The notes below the pieces were generated by a model. It did no database searches. It was given only the letters and a program-made list of their open reading frames with translations, and had not been told where the DNA came from. DNA of 64,000 bases, from the NCBI GenBank assembly GCA_025403435.1, contig CM046353.1:14866836-14930835 (forward strand), read 5' to 3'. Each line of letters opens with the position of its first letter. The stretch's first letter is position 1. The stretch is from Artocarpus heterophyllus. Taxonomy: Eukaryota > Streptophyta > Magnoliopsida > Rosales > Moraceae. The position numbers and the translations under genes were made by a program. Shown one piece after another: positions 1 to 11,178 of this stretch.

Positions 1-1134
1 CAAATCATACTAACTCAAATTAAATCGCTAATTCGATTCTATTTACTAAACGGACCCTAAGTCTACACCTAAGGTTGCTCACTGTCCTTTGGAGCAAACG
101 TTTAGCGAGACAGGATTTGCAAGGTAGACATGTTCGGTATTAGAGATCGAGGTAGAACTCTAAGCCCTCCTTTCTTGATAGCCATGATTTTAAATAGTGT
201 TTTGGCCATGCCTCATATTTTTAAAATGTTTTTAAGAATTGAATAGTACATAAATATTTTCAAATATTTTAAATATATGCATATTGAGTAAATGATAATA
301 AATGTCTAATAAAATCTTGGTATTAGTATACCAAGTGAAATAAAATGATTTGTTGGTTTTCAAACACCAAACGTTCTAAGATCCTAGTTTGGTTAAGTTT
401 TAAGTACATAATGCCACACAGAGATCAGGTCGTACAAAGAGCGACCTTAGGGATAAGTCTTGAAACTAGGTCCGAGCCTCTACGATAGTGATTATATTAG
501 GCTTTACACACAGTAAGCATTACTGTTGATTTGAGATAAATCATATGACATGAACGGTAAGCATGAAATTTATTTAATTATTTATTATTCCTTCAAATCT
601 TATTTGAACTATTTATTTTACTTTATAAATGATGTTTTAGAATTCAAGTCTTGCTGAGTCTTTTGCTTATGCTTTCTATTGTTCTACTGTCCCCCCTCTT
701 GGAGGTTCGTAGTATGCAGCTGAGTAGGTGCTGCTGTTTTACTCACATAGTCTGTGAGTCGTTTAGTTATTTGTTTTTGTCAAGGCATGTTATAATGAGA
801 CTTTAATCATGCTCTTTGATTATGCTTTGTTGGACTGTGGTTTGGTTGTATTTATTTTATGTTTATACTACGTGTGTACCAACGTGGGATCCGATGAGAC
901 CTAGACAACGTTTGATAGATTTTATGCTTTAAATTAGTTTTAAGGTTAATCCAATAATTTCTTTTTGCTATGTTTTAATATTAGTGTTATTCTAATTGGG
1001 TTTAAAACTGTCATATTTTTGAACTTGTTAAAAATATTTTAAAAATACAAAGAAAATTTCAAGTGTTTATAATTAATCTTAATTGTTTATTTTAATTAAA
1101 CTGTCACGTCACCACTCCAGTTTGGGTACATGAC
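1..1134 (+). repeat. Possible truncated LTR or repeat ending at a TGACA
   Basis: This stretch has no credible coding region. It is AT-rich with scattered GC-richer blocks, for example around 660-760 and 870-900. It ends in CACTCCAGTTTGGGTACATG followed by ACA, which resembles the terminal part of some plant Ty3/gypsy LTRs that end in a TGACA-type terminus. The left end lies outside the window, so a paired LTR cannot be checked. It could also be ordinary intergenic sequence. Confidence 0.3.
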
Positions 1135-1205
1135 ATGTTTATATGCCATCAAGTGACAAGGTGGCTCTGTCATAGAGGGTTAGAAGAGATGGCGAAGTCG
1201 TTTAA

Positions 1206-1568
1206 GTCGAGACTTTTGAGAAGCCGTCAGTGTCACTGTCGCATGAGCAAACCCCATCGTCGGTTCTGTCACCACAAACGAAGTCTCCAACACCGCCACC
1301 TGAGAAGGTTCCAACACCGATATCCCCACCGCATCCAATATCACCAATTTAGTCATCTCCTCATCAAATTTCATAACCTCGAAAAACTCTTCTGGAGTTA
1401 AAATTCTTGCCTCGATTAAGATTAGCAAAAAGAAGGGGGAAATTAGATGAGACAAAAGCCGATCCTGCCTTTACTCTTGACTCTGATTCTTTCTCCTTTG
1501 AGACGCAATCGTGGGATGAACATAAGGAGGTCCCACAAGCTCCAACTCTAATGAAGAAAAGGCCTTAG
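1206..1568 (+). pseudogene. Unrecognised proline-rich coding remnant
   Basis: One forward frame stays open apart from two stop codons, at about residues 48 and 56, for 120 codons. It encodes a proline- and serine-rich segment (TPPPEKVPTPISPPHP) followed by a basic patch and an acidic segment. The composition is unlike the flanking AT-rich DNA, which suggests a former coding sequence. Such segments occur in accessory or envelope-like open frames of plant LTR retrotransposons, but no diagnostic domain is visible. The open frame on the other strand is treated as its shadow. No function is assigned. Confidence 0.3.
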
Positions 1569-1592
1569 AACAAAAATTCTACAAAATCTTCT

Positions 1593-2620
1593 CTAAGCTT
1601 CTAGAATTTTTAAAATTTTGGCACTTTTCAAAATTATTTTTTCTTCATAATTTCACGTCAATTATACCAATGAAAAACCTAACAATCTCCCCCTTTGGTA
1701 TATTTTGGAAAAACATAAAAAAGTAGCTATACTTGAGCAATTATCAAGGAAAAAATAAACTTTTACAAACAAAATCTTTTACAACAAACTATACAAAAAG
1801 TTGTGATAGAAATTTTGTGCCAGCAGATTCCAAATTTGAATCCAAAAACAACAAAGATGATGAGAATCTAAGCATAGAAATGGTTCAGGATGCTTATAGG
1901 AAGATATACAACAAGTGGTTGATGGTGTGCAAATTGAACAAGACACTGAAAGAACAAATAGCTGAACTGAAAAAAAAAAAAAAAAAGAATTAAAGAAAGT
2001 CGCCACAAACTATGAATTTCTTGTTGCTGAAAAGGAAAGAAAGTTGTTCGAGACATGGTCTGAGTTAGAGCATACTTTGAAATTCTTGAAGATGATGAAT
2101 GCTGGAACGGCTAGACTTGACCACATTCTGATACTAGGAAAATCAAGGGATGATCATCATGGTCTTAGCTACACAAATGAAAGTTCAAGAACTAAAATTG
2201 TGTCTGTCAAAAAAGTTTGATTACTATAAATCAATCCACTTCTGGTAAGAAATCTATCCCCTCACCTCCTAGACATAAGCTTAAGAGATTTGTTTCTATT
2301 TGTCACTACTGCTGTAATCTTGGACATATTAGAACTAAAAGCTTTAAGTATTTAACTACATTAAAAAGAGGAATGCTTCTTAACCTCTTAATCCCTGCAA
2401 AACCAAGAATCATTGTTAAACCTAAAATCGATTTGTTAAATATATCTTTCAAAAAAAAAAAAAATCTTCAAGCTTTCAGACTCTTCTAGATTTTGGCATT
2501 TTTTAAATTTGTTTGTTCTTGACAATTACACGCCAATTGTACCAACGAAAAACCTAATAATCTTCTCCTTTGGCATATTTCGGCAAAACATTAAAAATGA
2601 CCTAAACTTAAGCTATGTTC
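1593..2620 (+). mobile_element. Ty1/copia remnant: decayed gag between direct repeats
   Basis: A decayed gag coding stretch lies between two related copies of a 120-150 bp sequence, at about 1593-1740 and 2470-2620. Both copies share the run CGTCAATTATACCAATGAAA with a few differences, followed by a CTCC(CCC)TTTGG segment and GGCAAAACAT-like sequence. By eye they are roughly three-quarters identical. The arrangement looks like a deleted non-autonomous copia derivative or a fragment with duplicated untranslated sequence. No protease, integrase or reverse transcriptase is present. Confidence 0.5.
1733..2489 (+). pseudogene. Copia-type gag remnant with zinc knuckle
   Basis: Three consecutive forward frame segments resemble the C-terminal half of plant Ty1/copia gag. 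The first is a coiled-coil, lysine/glutamate-rich segment up to about 1990. After a poly-A run that breaks the frame, the second segment leads to a LILGKSRDDHHGLSY motif near 2125-2175, matching the LDxxLxxGKxxxDxxGLGY pattern common in these proteins. The third carries a zinc-knuckle-like CHYCCNLGHIRTKSFKY near 2306-2350. The last zinc-binding cysteine is replaced by serine, and stops and frameshifts separate the pieces, so the sequence is non-functional. Confidence 0.6.
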
Positions 2621-3798
2621 AAAAGAAAATTTGTAAAGGTTTCATTATTCGACAGAATATATAAGAATTTTCAGCATTTTACGAAGTGAACCAATAATAC
2701 TTCTAAACTTCTTTTAATAAGTCTCTAAGGTCGTGTAAACTGTAAAGAGTCACGGTAAAAAGTGGGGCAAAATATTCAAATATACAACTTTGTTTTATAA
2801 TGAAGTCTATTTGATCACTTGTGAAGTGGGCTATATGATAGGGGGAATGGGGAATGGAGCTTTTTGGATAGAGCAGCGACCAAATTAATGAAAAGATTTT
2901 GGTACAATGATTGTTTGGGATGAATGAGATGAAATGAAAGAATGGATTGGGTAAAAGATTTTAAATCAAAATAGATATACCTAATAATTTATTAATTTAA
3001 TTATTATTATTATTATTATAGTAAGATATTGATGTTGGTTCCTCAACCCAAATGCATGAATTGAGCAAGGAGAGGAGATTCTCTAGGACATTGTTGGCCT
3101 AAGCTCAAACAAGATCCATATTTTATTTTATTTTATTTCATTTCATTTGTTATCATTGCTATTATTTTAATTTTATTCTGGAGTTCAAAGTTCAACATCA
3201 GAAGCCTTGAAAAAGGCAGCTCAACGTACATGAATAATGCACATTCACCCAATCCCCAGTGGGAGTAAGACAAGGGCCTGATCTCCCTCCCAATTACAAG
3301 GTACCCCAAAAGAAAAAAAAAAAAAAAAAAACTGGTCCTTCACCAACAAAAGGGTCTTCACTTTTACTTTCTTACCTTTAGAATTTCCTCAAGTTATTAT
3401 TTTTTATTTTTATAATGTCTGCGTACTACTTGACTATGACTTTACACAGGTTTTATATATTACTTGGTGGGGAAACTACGAGGACACCTAAGAGTGGAGC
3501 CTATTGGTTTTTACTGTATAGTTTACATCATATAATATTTATGAACCAAGTGTAACCATGTTGTAATTGAACGATTCATTCATGCAATTCGGTCCATACA
3601 AGTTGTACTATTTGATTTAAATTCTACAAGAGCAAACACGTCACAGAAATTTTGTTATGTACATAATGAATGCATGCATGTCAAAATTCTATAAAACTAA
3701 AATGACTATTTTATCTTCTTTTTTTTTTTTTAATTTAACAACTTATAATTATAAGTTTCATGTTGCATTGTCAAACTACATTTTTTTAATGCGTATTG

Positions 3799-3837
<39 letters not shown>

Positions 3838-4904
3838 TATGTAATCGTTTTTAATGTACATGGGTTTTGTAATCAATGCTTAAATATTGAAGGGGTGTTT
3901 GATACTGTTAGTCCTTGAAATATCCCAATGTGATAGTTGGTCCTTAAACTTTTGTTTTGCTAATTAGTCCTTATATTTTCTTTTGACATTTTTTGTCCTT
4001 GACTACACACAATTAGCAATGAATTTTTAAAATCTAATTAAGATGATCCCATATCCATTACTTAATAACTTAAAATTTTACAAAGTAGTCACATACGATG
4101 AAAATGTTTGAAAATTTGTATATTTTACATAACACAACTATTTTTGTATAGAAAAAATTCTTCTCATCTTTAGGGGTAAAAATCTCGCTATTTAAAGAAA
4201 AACCTAATATTTTATTAGTAACAAAATTATAACCCATAGAGTTAAAAAAAATTTACCCTTTGTAGAGTTACAAGTTTTTACAAGTTGAACACTCGACTAC
4301 TCTTATTGAATTTAAAAAACATGTTGTTCATTTTACATGTGAAAAACCAAACCAGCCCCAAAAAAAAAAAAAAAAAGTTCTAGAAACTAATCGATAAAAA
4401 AAAATTAAAAAACCATCCGTAGAGCAACAAACAAATATCGAAAGTCGCCTTTTGTTCAATTTGTTTGGTTGACAATCATGCATACATTCCCTTCAACCGA
4501 AAAAAAGAAAAATGCGTTTCACAAAAAATGACCGGTCCAGAAACATCTTTGTATTTCCTATGTTTAGCTTCAACAACCTTTTGTTTCTCCGTTGCACCAA
4601 ATCTTTTTATTTTCTAATGATTTAGCCACAATGGACAAATAGAGAAAAAAAAAACTGAATCCTGTTCTACCCAAAAAAAAGAAAAAGATTAGAGTTAAAG
4701 ACTGCGTCATTAGCAACATAATGTGCACTAATAACAGAAGCTGTGAGGATTCAAGGGGAAAAAGAATTCACATTTTAAAACCACTTAACTCATTCTCAAA
4801 TAATATAGGGGAGTGTACTAAGAAGAGATGGTTCTTATTCTCTCTCTCATTACAAGATAAAAAAAGAAGAAGATATTAATACCAATTATCTCAAAAATAA
4901 ATTT
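2621..4904. other. Gene-free AT-rich spacer with homopolymer tracts
   Basis: No coding sequence or recognisable element is seen. It contains a short (TTA)n run near 3001-3020, poly-A tracts near 3310 and 4361, and an almost uninterrupted poly-T run of about 36 bases at 3801-3836. A small open frame across that poly-T run is an artefact of low complexity. Confidence 0.6.
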
Positions 4905-5348
4905 AGGGTTTCTTACATTTTACCTCTTAAACTTTAAAAATTATCATTTTACTCCTAAATTTTCAAAACTCTTCACTTTACCTTTTGGGATTTAAAAATC
5001 ACCGTTTTACCCTCTGAACTCTCAAAACTTCTTATTTTGCCTCTTGAACTTTTGATTTTTTGTTCAAAGATGAGGAGATATTGTCAAATAATAGACAAAA
5101 TAATAGCTAAAATCTCATTTTTGCCCTTATAGATAACCCATATACAATTACATGAGCTTAATTTTATCTATTTGAATGAAAAATTGAAAGTTCAGGAGGC
5201 AAAATGATGAGTTTTGAAAGTTCCAAACGAAGTAACAATTTTTAAAGTTCAAGGATAAAGTGGGGAGATTTAAAAGTTCAGGTGGCAAAATATGATTTTT
5301 AAAGTTCATAAAGCAAATTGAGAGAAACCTTAAAGTTTAAAGGTCATC
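4905..5348. mobile_element. Foldback (long-TIR) non-autonomous element
   Basis: The left arm (about 4905-5060) is the approximate reverse complement of the right arm (about 5180-5348). Both are built from short repeating phrases such as CTTTAAAAATTATCATTTTA and, inverted, TTTTTAAAGTTCAAGGATAA. The centre is short and non-coding. Long imperfect inverted arms without an internal gene fit a foldback or Mutator-like miniature element. No clear target-site duplication was found. Confidence 0.6.
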
Positions 5349-6034
5349 GGTGTTAATAACCCAATTCATTTTTTAGATTTCACTAGTAGCTCATACTATA
5401 TTAGCATACAAGTGTGGTTTCCCATTAAATATGTGAACTACGAGAATTCCACAAGCCCTTGCCATGCGATTTTATTTTTTTTTGGGTTAATAAGACAAAT
5501 AAGTTATTTATGTTTATTGAATTGGAATATGATTTTAATTTGTAAATATTATAGGTATATTTCAAAATGATATTATTAAAATAATTACCATATAGTTAAG
5601 GATATTTTTAAAATTTAAATATCGTATTAAATTTTAATTTTATAATAATAATTTGGTCATATATTATAATTTTTTCTTTTATTTTTTGGTCAACAAATCC
5701 CTTTCGACAATTTTGCAAGTTATTTCTAGAATTGGACATTGACAGCCATGCTAAAAGAGTAATTCTGATACAATATGTAAAGTACTTGAGCGGACAGTTG
5801 GCATGTACGCCATAACTAATGGAAAGTAAACTATGCTGCATGTAGCGATGCCCACTTACTATTAATATGTATTGTTGGGCATCAATGCTGCCCTCTAACA
5901 TAGTTCTTAGTATAAGAACTGACAAAGTATAGAACAACTCATTAACACCTTGTTGGTGGAGCTAAACTCATGTGATTCAGATATGACTCACTTAAAAAGA
6001 CAAAAATAAAATTTCATCACTTTTAAGTTTTGTT
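5349..6034. other. Gene-free AT-rich spacer
   Basis: No convincing gene. A 109-codon open frame on the minus strand (5608-5937) shows no recognisable motif and has the composition of the surrounding non-coding DNA, so it is not called. Confidence 0.55.
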
Positions 6035-6255
6035 TTATGTAGACTTAATTCTATTTATTTGAACGAAAAATTAAAAGTTTAAGGGGTTAAGTGAGAAGTT
6101 TTAAAAATTCAGAAAACAAAGCAGTGATTTTTAAAGTTTCAAGAATAAAGTGAGGAGTTTTAAAAGTTCAAAATGTGAAGTGATAATTTTTAAAGTTCAA
6201 AAAACAAAGTGAGAAAGACCTCAAAGTTTAGGATCATCATTGTTAATTAACTATA
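6035..6255. repeat. Single-arm copy of the 4.9-kb foldback element
   Basis: This segment matches the right arm of the element at 4905-5348. It starts at a related ATTTGAACGAAAAATTAAAAG phrase and continues through repeated TTTTTAAAGTTCAA and AAAGTGAGGAGTTTTAAAAG phrases. The left arm is absent, so this is a truncated copy or a half left by deletion. Confidence 0.55.
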
Positions 6256-7061
6256 AAAGAAAATAATCAAAATTATTGCTATAACGAATTTTTTTTTATT
6301 AAATGCTATTAAATTTTTTTAACCCTTTTCCGATATGAATTCAAATCAGTTTCTTCTCAATTAATTAAATAATTAAAACGAATAGAAGAATTCCAAAGGC
6401 ATGTTTCTCATGGGGACACTTCAAATAAATAAGTTAGAAGTGCACTTCTCACCTATAATAATAACTACGATAATGACACAGTATATAACTTCTTTTTTCT
6501 TCTTAAGTTGTTAATTAGCTAGAGTTTTAACAGTCACTCATATATTATTCAGAACTTCCAATAAGGCTTCCTAACATAAAAGATTAGTCAAGAATATCTT
6601 TAAAACCTAAACAAACACATGAGTTAGAGGACCTTTTCTTATAATTAGGTGAAATTATACATATAGAGAATTTGAAAATAGCTTTTATGACAAAGATAAA
6701 AAGGATTAGTACATAGTTTTTACTAATTTTAAATTAATAATTTGTGAAAACAAAGGGAATGGAGAAAAAAAAAAAAATTAATGATTTGTTGTTTCGGATA
6801 CCAAGAACTTCCAACCTACAACTTGGAAAAAGCCTCATAAATTGATGTTCCTTCTCCAATTAATTATTTTTCAAAGAACAACTGGATTAGAATTATTCCA
6901 TTAATTCATGGTTAGACAATATGTTTGATGTTTGTTTAGTTTTCTGATACAAGATAGGCCAACAGGATTCTTGCTGCCTGAGAAGTAAACTATCCTTTTC
7001 CCTTCTAATCACACACCACACCTTGTACAATATGTTTAAAAATTGAGGTTTTGACTAGTTA
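6256..7061. other. Gene-free AT-rich spacer
   Basis: Only AT-rich sequence with short homopolymers is seen. No repeat structure, RNA gene or coding region could be supported. Confidence 0.55.
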
Positions 7062-7232
7062 ATAGGGTGTTTGAAAGGGTGGTGGGAACCACTTTTACTG
7101 TAGCATGTGAGAGTTTTATACTGTAGCATATTTTTTTATTGTTACTGTAGCATGTGAGAGCTTTATACTATTCATAACTGAGATTGTGGTGGGAACTGAG
7201 TGGTTCCCACCACTGCCAAACACCCCCTAAGA
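7062..7232. mobile_element. MITE, family 1 copy A
   Basis: A compact element with inverted ends: AGGGTGTTTGAAAGGGTGG then TGGGAACCA at the left, and TGGTTCCCACCACTGCCAAA then CACCCC at the right. The interior repeats the phrase TTACTGTAGCATGTGAGAG twice, each followed by TTTATACT. There is no coding capacity. The TAGGG-like ends recall hAT-type MITEs, but no clean 8-bp target duplication is visible. Confidence 0.65.
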
Positions 7233-7917
7233 TATTTTCCTTAGGAATGGTTCTTTGAAAAAAGGACCAATCATTATTCCCAACATTCAATCTCTTAGAT
7301 ATTATGCCCCACTCCCCCCTATTCTCACCTAAATTTTTTACTCCATTAATTTGTTTATTAGACACATAATAGTTTTTTATTTCATTAATAGTATTATTGT
7401 GTTTGTGTCTTTGCCATTTTGAAAGGGTGGCTTTTAGTCAAAGATTATAAGCCTAATATAAAGATAAATTATCATTCTGCTATGAAATAATGAAATAATA
7501 ATCGCTCACTTCATTTCAAGTGCTCAACAAGATAAATTCATCTCAGGTGACACCAAGCAATATGGACGTTTTGTTTCAATTTTACATCAAATTCAATTTT
7601 GATTCTTAACATTTAAAATATCTCTAAAACTAAACGTAAATCTATCTTGGTATAACTTAAGCAATCCGAAATCTTTGCGTTAAAATCTAGATGAATAGAT
7701 TATATGTCACCTATATATCATTTAAGTGAGAGTAAAATAGACATTTAGTAGCTTCAAGGTGAGATTAATTAGCCGATTGTATATTAGGATTTAGTGTTCA
7801 TATTTACGACACACTTTTACAACTCGTGTTATTTACCGTCATTTCTTTAATAGTCAAGTGCAATGATAAATAATTTTTGTCATTCCCATCTAAGATTAAG
7901 CTCAGTTTGACAATACT

Positions 7918-8042
7918 TAGGCTTCGTTTGGCTAACCTAGTTGGAACTATAACTTTCAACTAGTACAGTGTAAAGCTCTCATATGCTATCAGTGTTTTAG
8001 TTCTAACTTGTAGTTCCTATTATGTTACCAAACACTCAATGT
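7918..8042. mobile_element. MITE, family 1 copy B
   Basis: Inverted ends GGCTTCGTTTGGCTAAC and GTTACCAAACACTC enclose GTGTAAAGCTCTCATATGCTA, the same internal phrase type as the copy at 7062-7232 (AAAGCTCTYAYATGCTA). It is short, non-coding and diverged. Confidence 0.55.
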
Positions 8043-8103
8043 GAAGGACCAAAATGGCATTTAAGTTTAAAGTATAAAGTTTTCGAAACTATTTTGAGAT
8101 TAA

Positions 8104-8292
8104 GTGTTTGGGAGCATTGGTTAGAAAGCAATAGTTGGAACCGATTTTGTTTGAAAATACCGTAGCACATAAGAGCTTTATATTATAGTACATTTTTTCT
8201 TGACATTGTAGCATGTGAAAACTTTACACTATAACAATCAAAAGTTTTAATTTTAACTCACAATGCTAAACACAACAAACTCAATATTGAAA
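8104..8292. mobile_element. MITE, family 1 copy C
   Basis: It starts with AAGTGTTTGGGAGCATTGG and ends near CAATGCTAAACACAACAAAC. Inside are GTAGCACATAAGAGCTTTAT and GTAGCATGTGAAAACTTTAC, the hallmark phrases of the family. It lies about 60 bp after copy B, so two related elements sit nearly head to tail. Confidence 0.55.
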
Positions 8293-8978
8293 CTCAGGTT
8301 TCTTTTCCCTCTCATTTCTAAGGGAGACTAATACCCGGACAATTCTGAAATACACCAACCAATATTGTTCCTCTCTTTTGTTGCATTACAGAACCAGATA
8401 TTCCATGTTTTCATGATCTCCTGCCTTTTTTTAGCAAAGATTCCCTTACGTTAAAAAAAAAAAAGGAGTAAAGATTTCCTTTATTTTGAGTTAAGTAAAG
8501 ATTTCCTTCGCTTATATACACAATGAATTCACATTTTAATCCGGTAAGTTTTCCTTTTTATGGAATTCATAAATTCCTTAATCCTAGTGAAAAGGGATGG
8601 CTGGATTATAAATTAATTACAAGACTAATGGGTCCGTATGTGTACACCACAAAAAAATACACATTAAAAAAGAAAAAACATTATTACTAGTCTTTAACAT
8701 GAAGAATAACAAAAAAAAAGAGTCTTGTATGATAATTAAGAGGCTTAGTGCCGCATAAAGCAAATAAGTGGAGTGGAATGAGAAATGCTAAAATCACATA
8801 CGTGGCAAATTCTAATTGGTCCAATGAAAAATCATTATCCTAATTTCCTTTTTTTTTTTGGCTTGTAAGTCTTAAATGGTATTAATACGTGGCAACCTAA
8901 TAGATTGCCGCTCCTTCCCTCTCTCTCTCCTCTTTCCCCCTCTTGCCTTTTAGATTGGCAAAAAATCAATAAAACAAA
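8293..8978. other. Gene-free AT-rich spacer
   Basis: No coding region or repeat structure was recognised. There are short A- and T-runs and a TC-rich stretch near 8915-8945. Confidence 0.5.
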
Positions 8979-10385
8979 GAGTTATATTTATCAAGGTCTT
9001 CGAACTCTTTTACCTTTTTAAAATTAGTCTCTGCATTTAAAAATGTTTTAATTTAACTCTTAAATTTTTTTTTAAACAAATTTAGTCCTTTAATTATATT
9101 TGATTAAATTTTAGATAAAAAAATCAGAATTATTTTCATAAATCTCATGACCTATGTACCCTATTTTAATTTCCCCTGATTTTTTAAAATTGCCTAAAGC
9201 ACCCCCTAATTATAAAAAAACCTATCACTTTACCCGTATGTCCAATTTCATCTATATCGATAATGGAATTGATGACGTAGTATGTAATTAAAATATTCAA
9301 AATATTTTAAAATTATGATTAAATATATAAAAATAATTATTTTATTATAATTATAATTATAATTATAATTTTTTCCTATTTTTCTCATTCCTTCTTCCTG
9401 ACGATTTCTCTCCTTATTCTCTTTCATCTTCTTTCTCTATCTCATTCTCTCTCTCTTTCTCAATCTAGCTAACGACTCTCTCTTTCTCTCTTTCTCAATC
9501 TAGCTAGCGACAGGGTGGCGTAGAGCGACCGTGTGGGTTGGGGAATGCGACGGGGGTGGGGTGGCTGTAGTGGGCTGATGGGGGGCAAACGGGAGTAGGC
9601 GACGAAGATGGGTTGGTGGCAATGCGGTGAGAGTGATAAGGGTGTGCTAGTGGGCGAATGGGGGTTTCAATTTCTTTATTTGGGTTATATTCTGCTTTGT
9701 TAATTAATCATAGAGTAGTTTTATTTGGTGTGAATTTGTCTTTCTAGTTTCTTGGTATGAGTAATATGTGATTCCTATTGTCTATGGGCTGTTGACCGAA
9801 AAAAAACCAATTGCTAAGTTTCTTAAATTCTTCCATCTTAAAGTTAAACGACATTGATACTTTGGTTTAAAGATGAGCTTGCTACCATTGTTGGAAAATT
9901 CTATCAAGCAACTTGATTTCTTTATTAAAGAACATGAAATCTGTGTATATAGAGAGGGAAAGTAAGAGAGACCGAGAGATGAGGAAAGTAGAGAGTAAAA
10001 TATTAGAAAAAAATTAAAATAATTTTTTAATATTTAATTATAATTCTAATATAATTTTTTAAACTTTCAAAAACATATAATTTTTTAATATTTAATTAGT
10101 ATAGATGGAATTAAACAAAGGGGCAAACTGACCGGTTTTTTATAGTTCGAGGGTGTTTTAGGCTGTTTTAAAAGATCAAAGGTAACGTGAAATATAGTAC
10201 ATAGGTTAAGGGGATTTATGCAAATAATCCTAATTTTTCCATCTAAAGTTTAATTAAGGGACTAAACTTAAGATAAGAAAAAAGTTCAAGGGTTAAGCTA
10301 AAACATTTTTAAATATATGCACTAATTTTACAATGAGAAGACAGTTTAAGGGCTTTTAATCAATTTAACTCTAAAATAAATAGCA
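8979..10385. mobile_element. 1.4-kb long-TIR (Mutator-like) element with GC-rich cargo
   Basis: The left arm at about 8979-9265 and the right arm at about 10095-10385 are inverted copies of each other over some 270-285 bp. For example, left GACCTATGTACCCTATTTTA corresponds to right TAAAATATAGTACATAGGTT with small changes. Between them is a TC-rich run (9400-9510) and then a G-rich, clearly non-AT stretch at 9505-9660 rich in GGGGTGGGG- and GGCGACGA-like runs. The centre has no long open frame. Long arms plus foreign-looking cargo fit a non-autonomous Mutator-like element that may have captured a gene fragment. No exact 9-bp target duplication was found. Confidence 0.6.
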
Positions 10386-10431
10386 ATAATAATAATAATA
10401 ATAATAACAATAAATAAATAAATAAATAAAA
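10382..10431. repeat. (AAT)n and (AAAT)n microsatellite
   Basis: A compound simple repeat of AAT units followed by AAAT units directly follows the right arm of the long-TIR element and precedes the RING gene promoter. Confidence 0.85.
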
Positions 10432-10467
10432 TAGTCAGGTCTTTTTCTCTCCCTTTCAGAATGTTAA

Positions 10468-10520
10468 TATATAAATTCCGAAATCATTCTCTTCTCTCTG
10501 ATCTCGTTCTCTGTTTTCAG
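10468..10520 (+). promoter_or_regulatory. Core promoter of the RING gene (TATA box and pyrimidine patch)
   Basis: TATATAAAT at 10468-10476 is a good plant TATA box. A CT-rich patch, CTTCTCTCTGATCTCG and onward, starts about 20-30 bp downstream, where plant transcription commonly starts, so the start is inferred near 10500. The long-TIR element ends about 85 bp upstream, which makes the proximal promoter partly transposon-derived. Confidence 0.55.
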
Positions 10521-11178
10521 CTTATTTTCTTCAACGATTTTCTCTTTCACTCGCATTTCTCTCGTTCTGCAACAGAATAGGGTTTGTTTGTTGGTTTGTT
10601 TGTTTGGCTACCGAGAGAAGAAAAGAAAAGAAAAGGGAAAAAAAAAAGCCCACACGCGCGCAAACTCAGAGTCTTAGAAAAATACATAAGAAGGAAAATA
10701 AAGAAGTAAAGAAGCTCCCGAGGTACGTTTTTACCTTCTGACCAATCCTCAAAACCTAATTTCCAGTGTCGAATTGGAGCACTTCCTCGTTCTCCTACAC
10801 AATGATATCGGACCGATCTAATTTTCATTTGAATTTTCTGGTTTTCGTTGGCCTCGTAGTTCGATTCCGAATTCTTTTTGGAATTTTAAATGTAATTTCG
10901 TTTGGTGGCATTCCTTGGACTTTGGACGGAATTCCAATCTGATTAGGCACAGTTCTTTTTTGGATTAATTTTTGTTCATTTTTTTTTCATGGTTTGTATG
11001 TTGTTCGAGAAATATTAGGGTTACGTATAGATTGTAATGCTGGTTTAGACGCTATTTTTTTTTTATTATTTTTTTTCTTTTTTAGCTTGGGGTGGTGTTT
11101 TAAGGGTGAATTAAATAAAGGATTGAAGGCTGGTTTTGGCGTTTGGAGCTGTTGAGAGGTTTAATTGGATAAAATAGG
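10500..11178 (+). other. 5' untranslated region with probable leader intron
   Basis: A probable leader intron runs from the donor CCCGAG|GTACGT (GT at 10723-10724) to the acceptor TTTTCTTTTTTAG (AG at 11084-11085), which is preceded by a strong pyrimidine tract. This leaves a leader of about 220 nt plus 93 nt before the ATG. The intron is predicted from splice-site quality only. A reverse-strand open frame across 10547-10828 is not supported. Confidence 0.5.

Noticed and set aside
1180..1455. Open frame of 91 codons on the minus strand
   Set aside because: It lies antisense to a better-looking proline-rich forward frame and has no recognisable domain, so it is treated as a shadow.
3657..3854. 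Small open frame ending in a run of phenylalanine
   Set aside because: It is created by the 36-base poly-T tract and has no motif; low complexity.
7168..7365. 65-codon minus-strand open frame
   Set aside because: It starts in unique AT-rich DNA and runs into the MITE at 7062-7232; non-coding composition.
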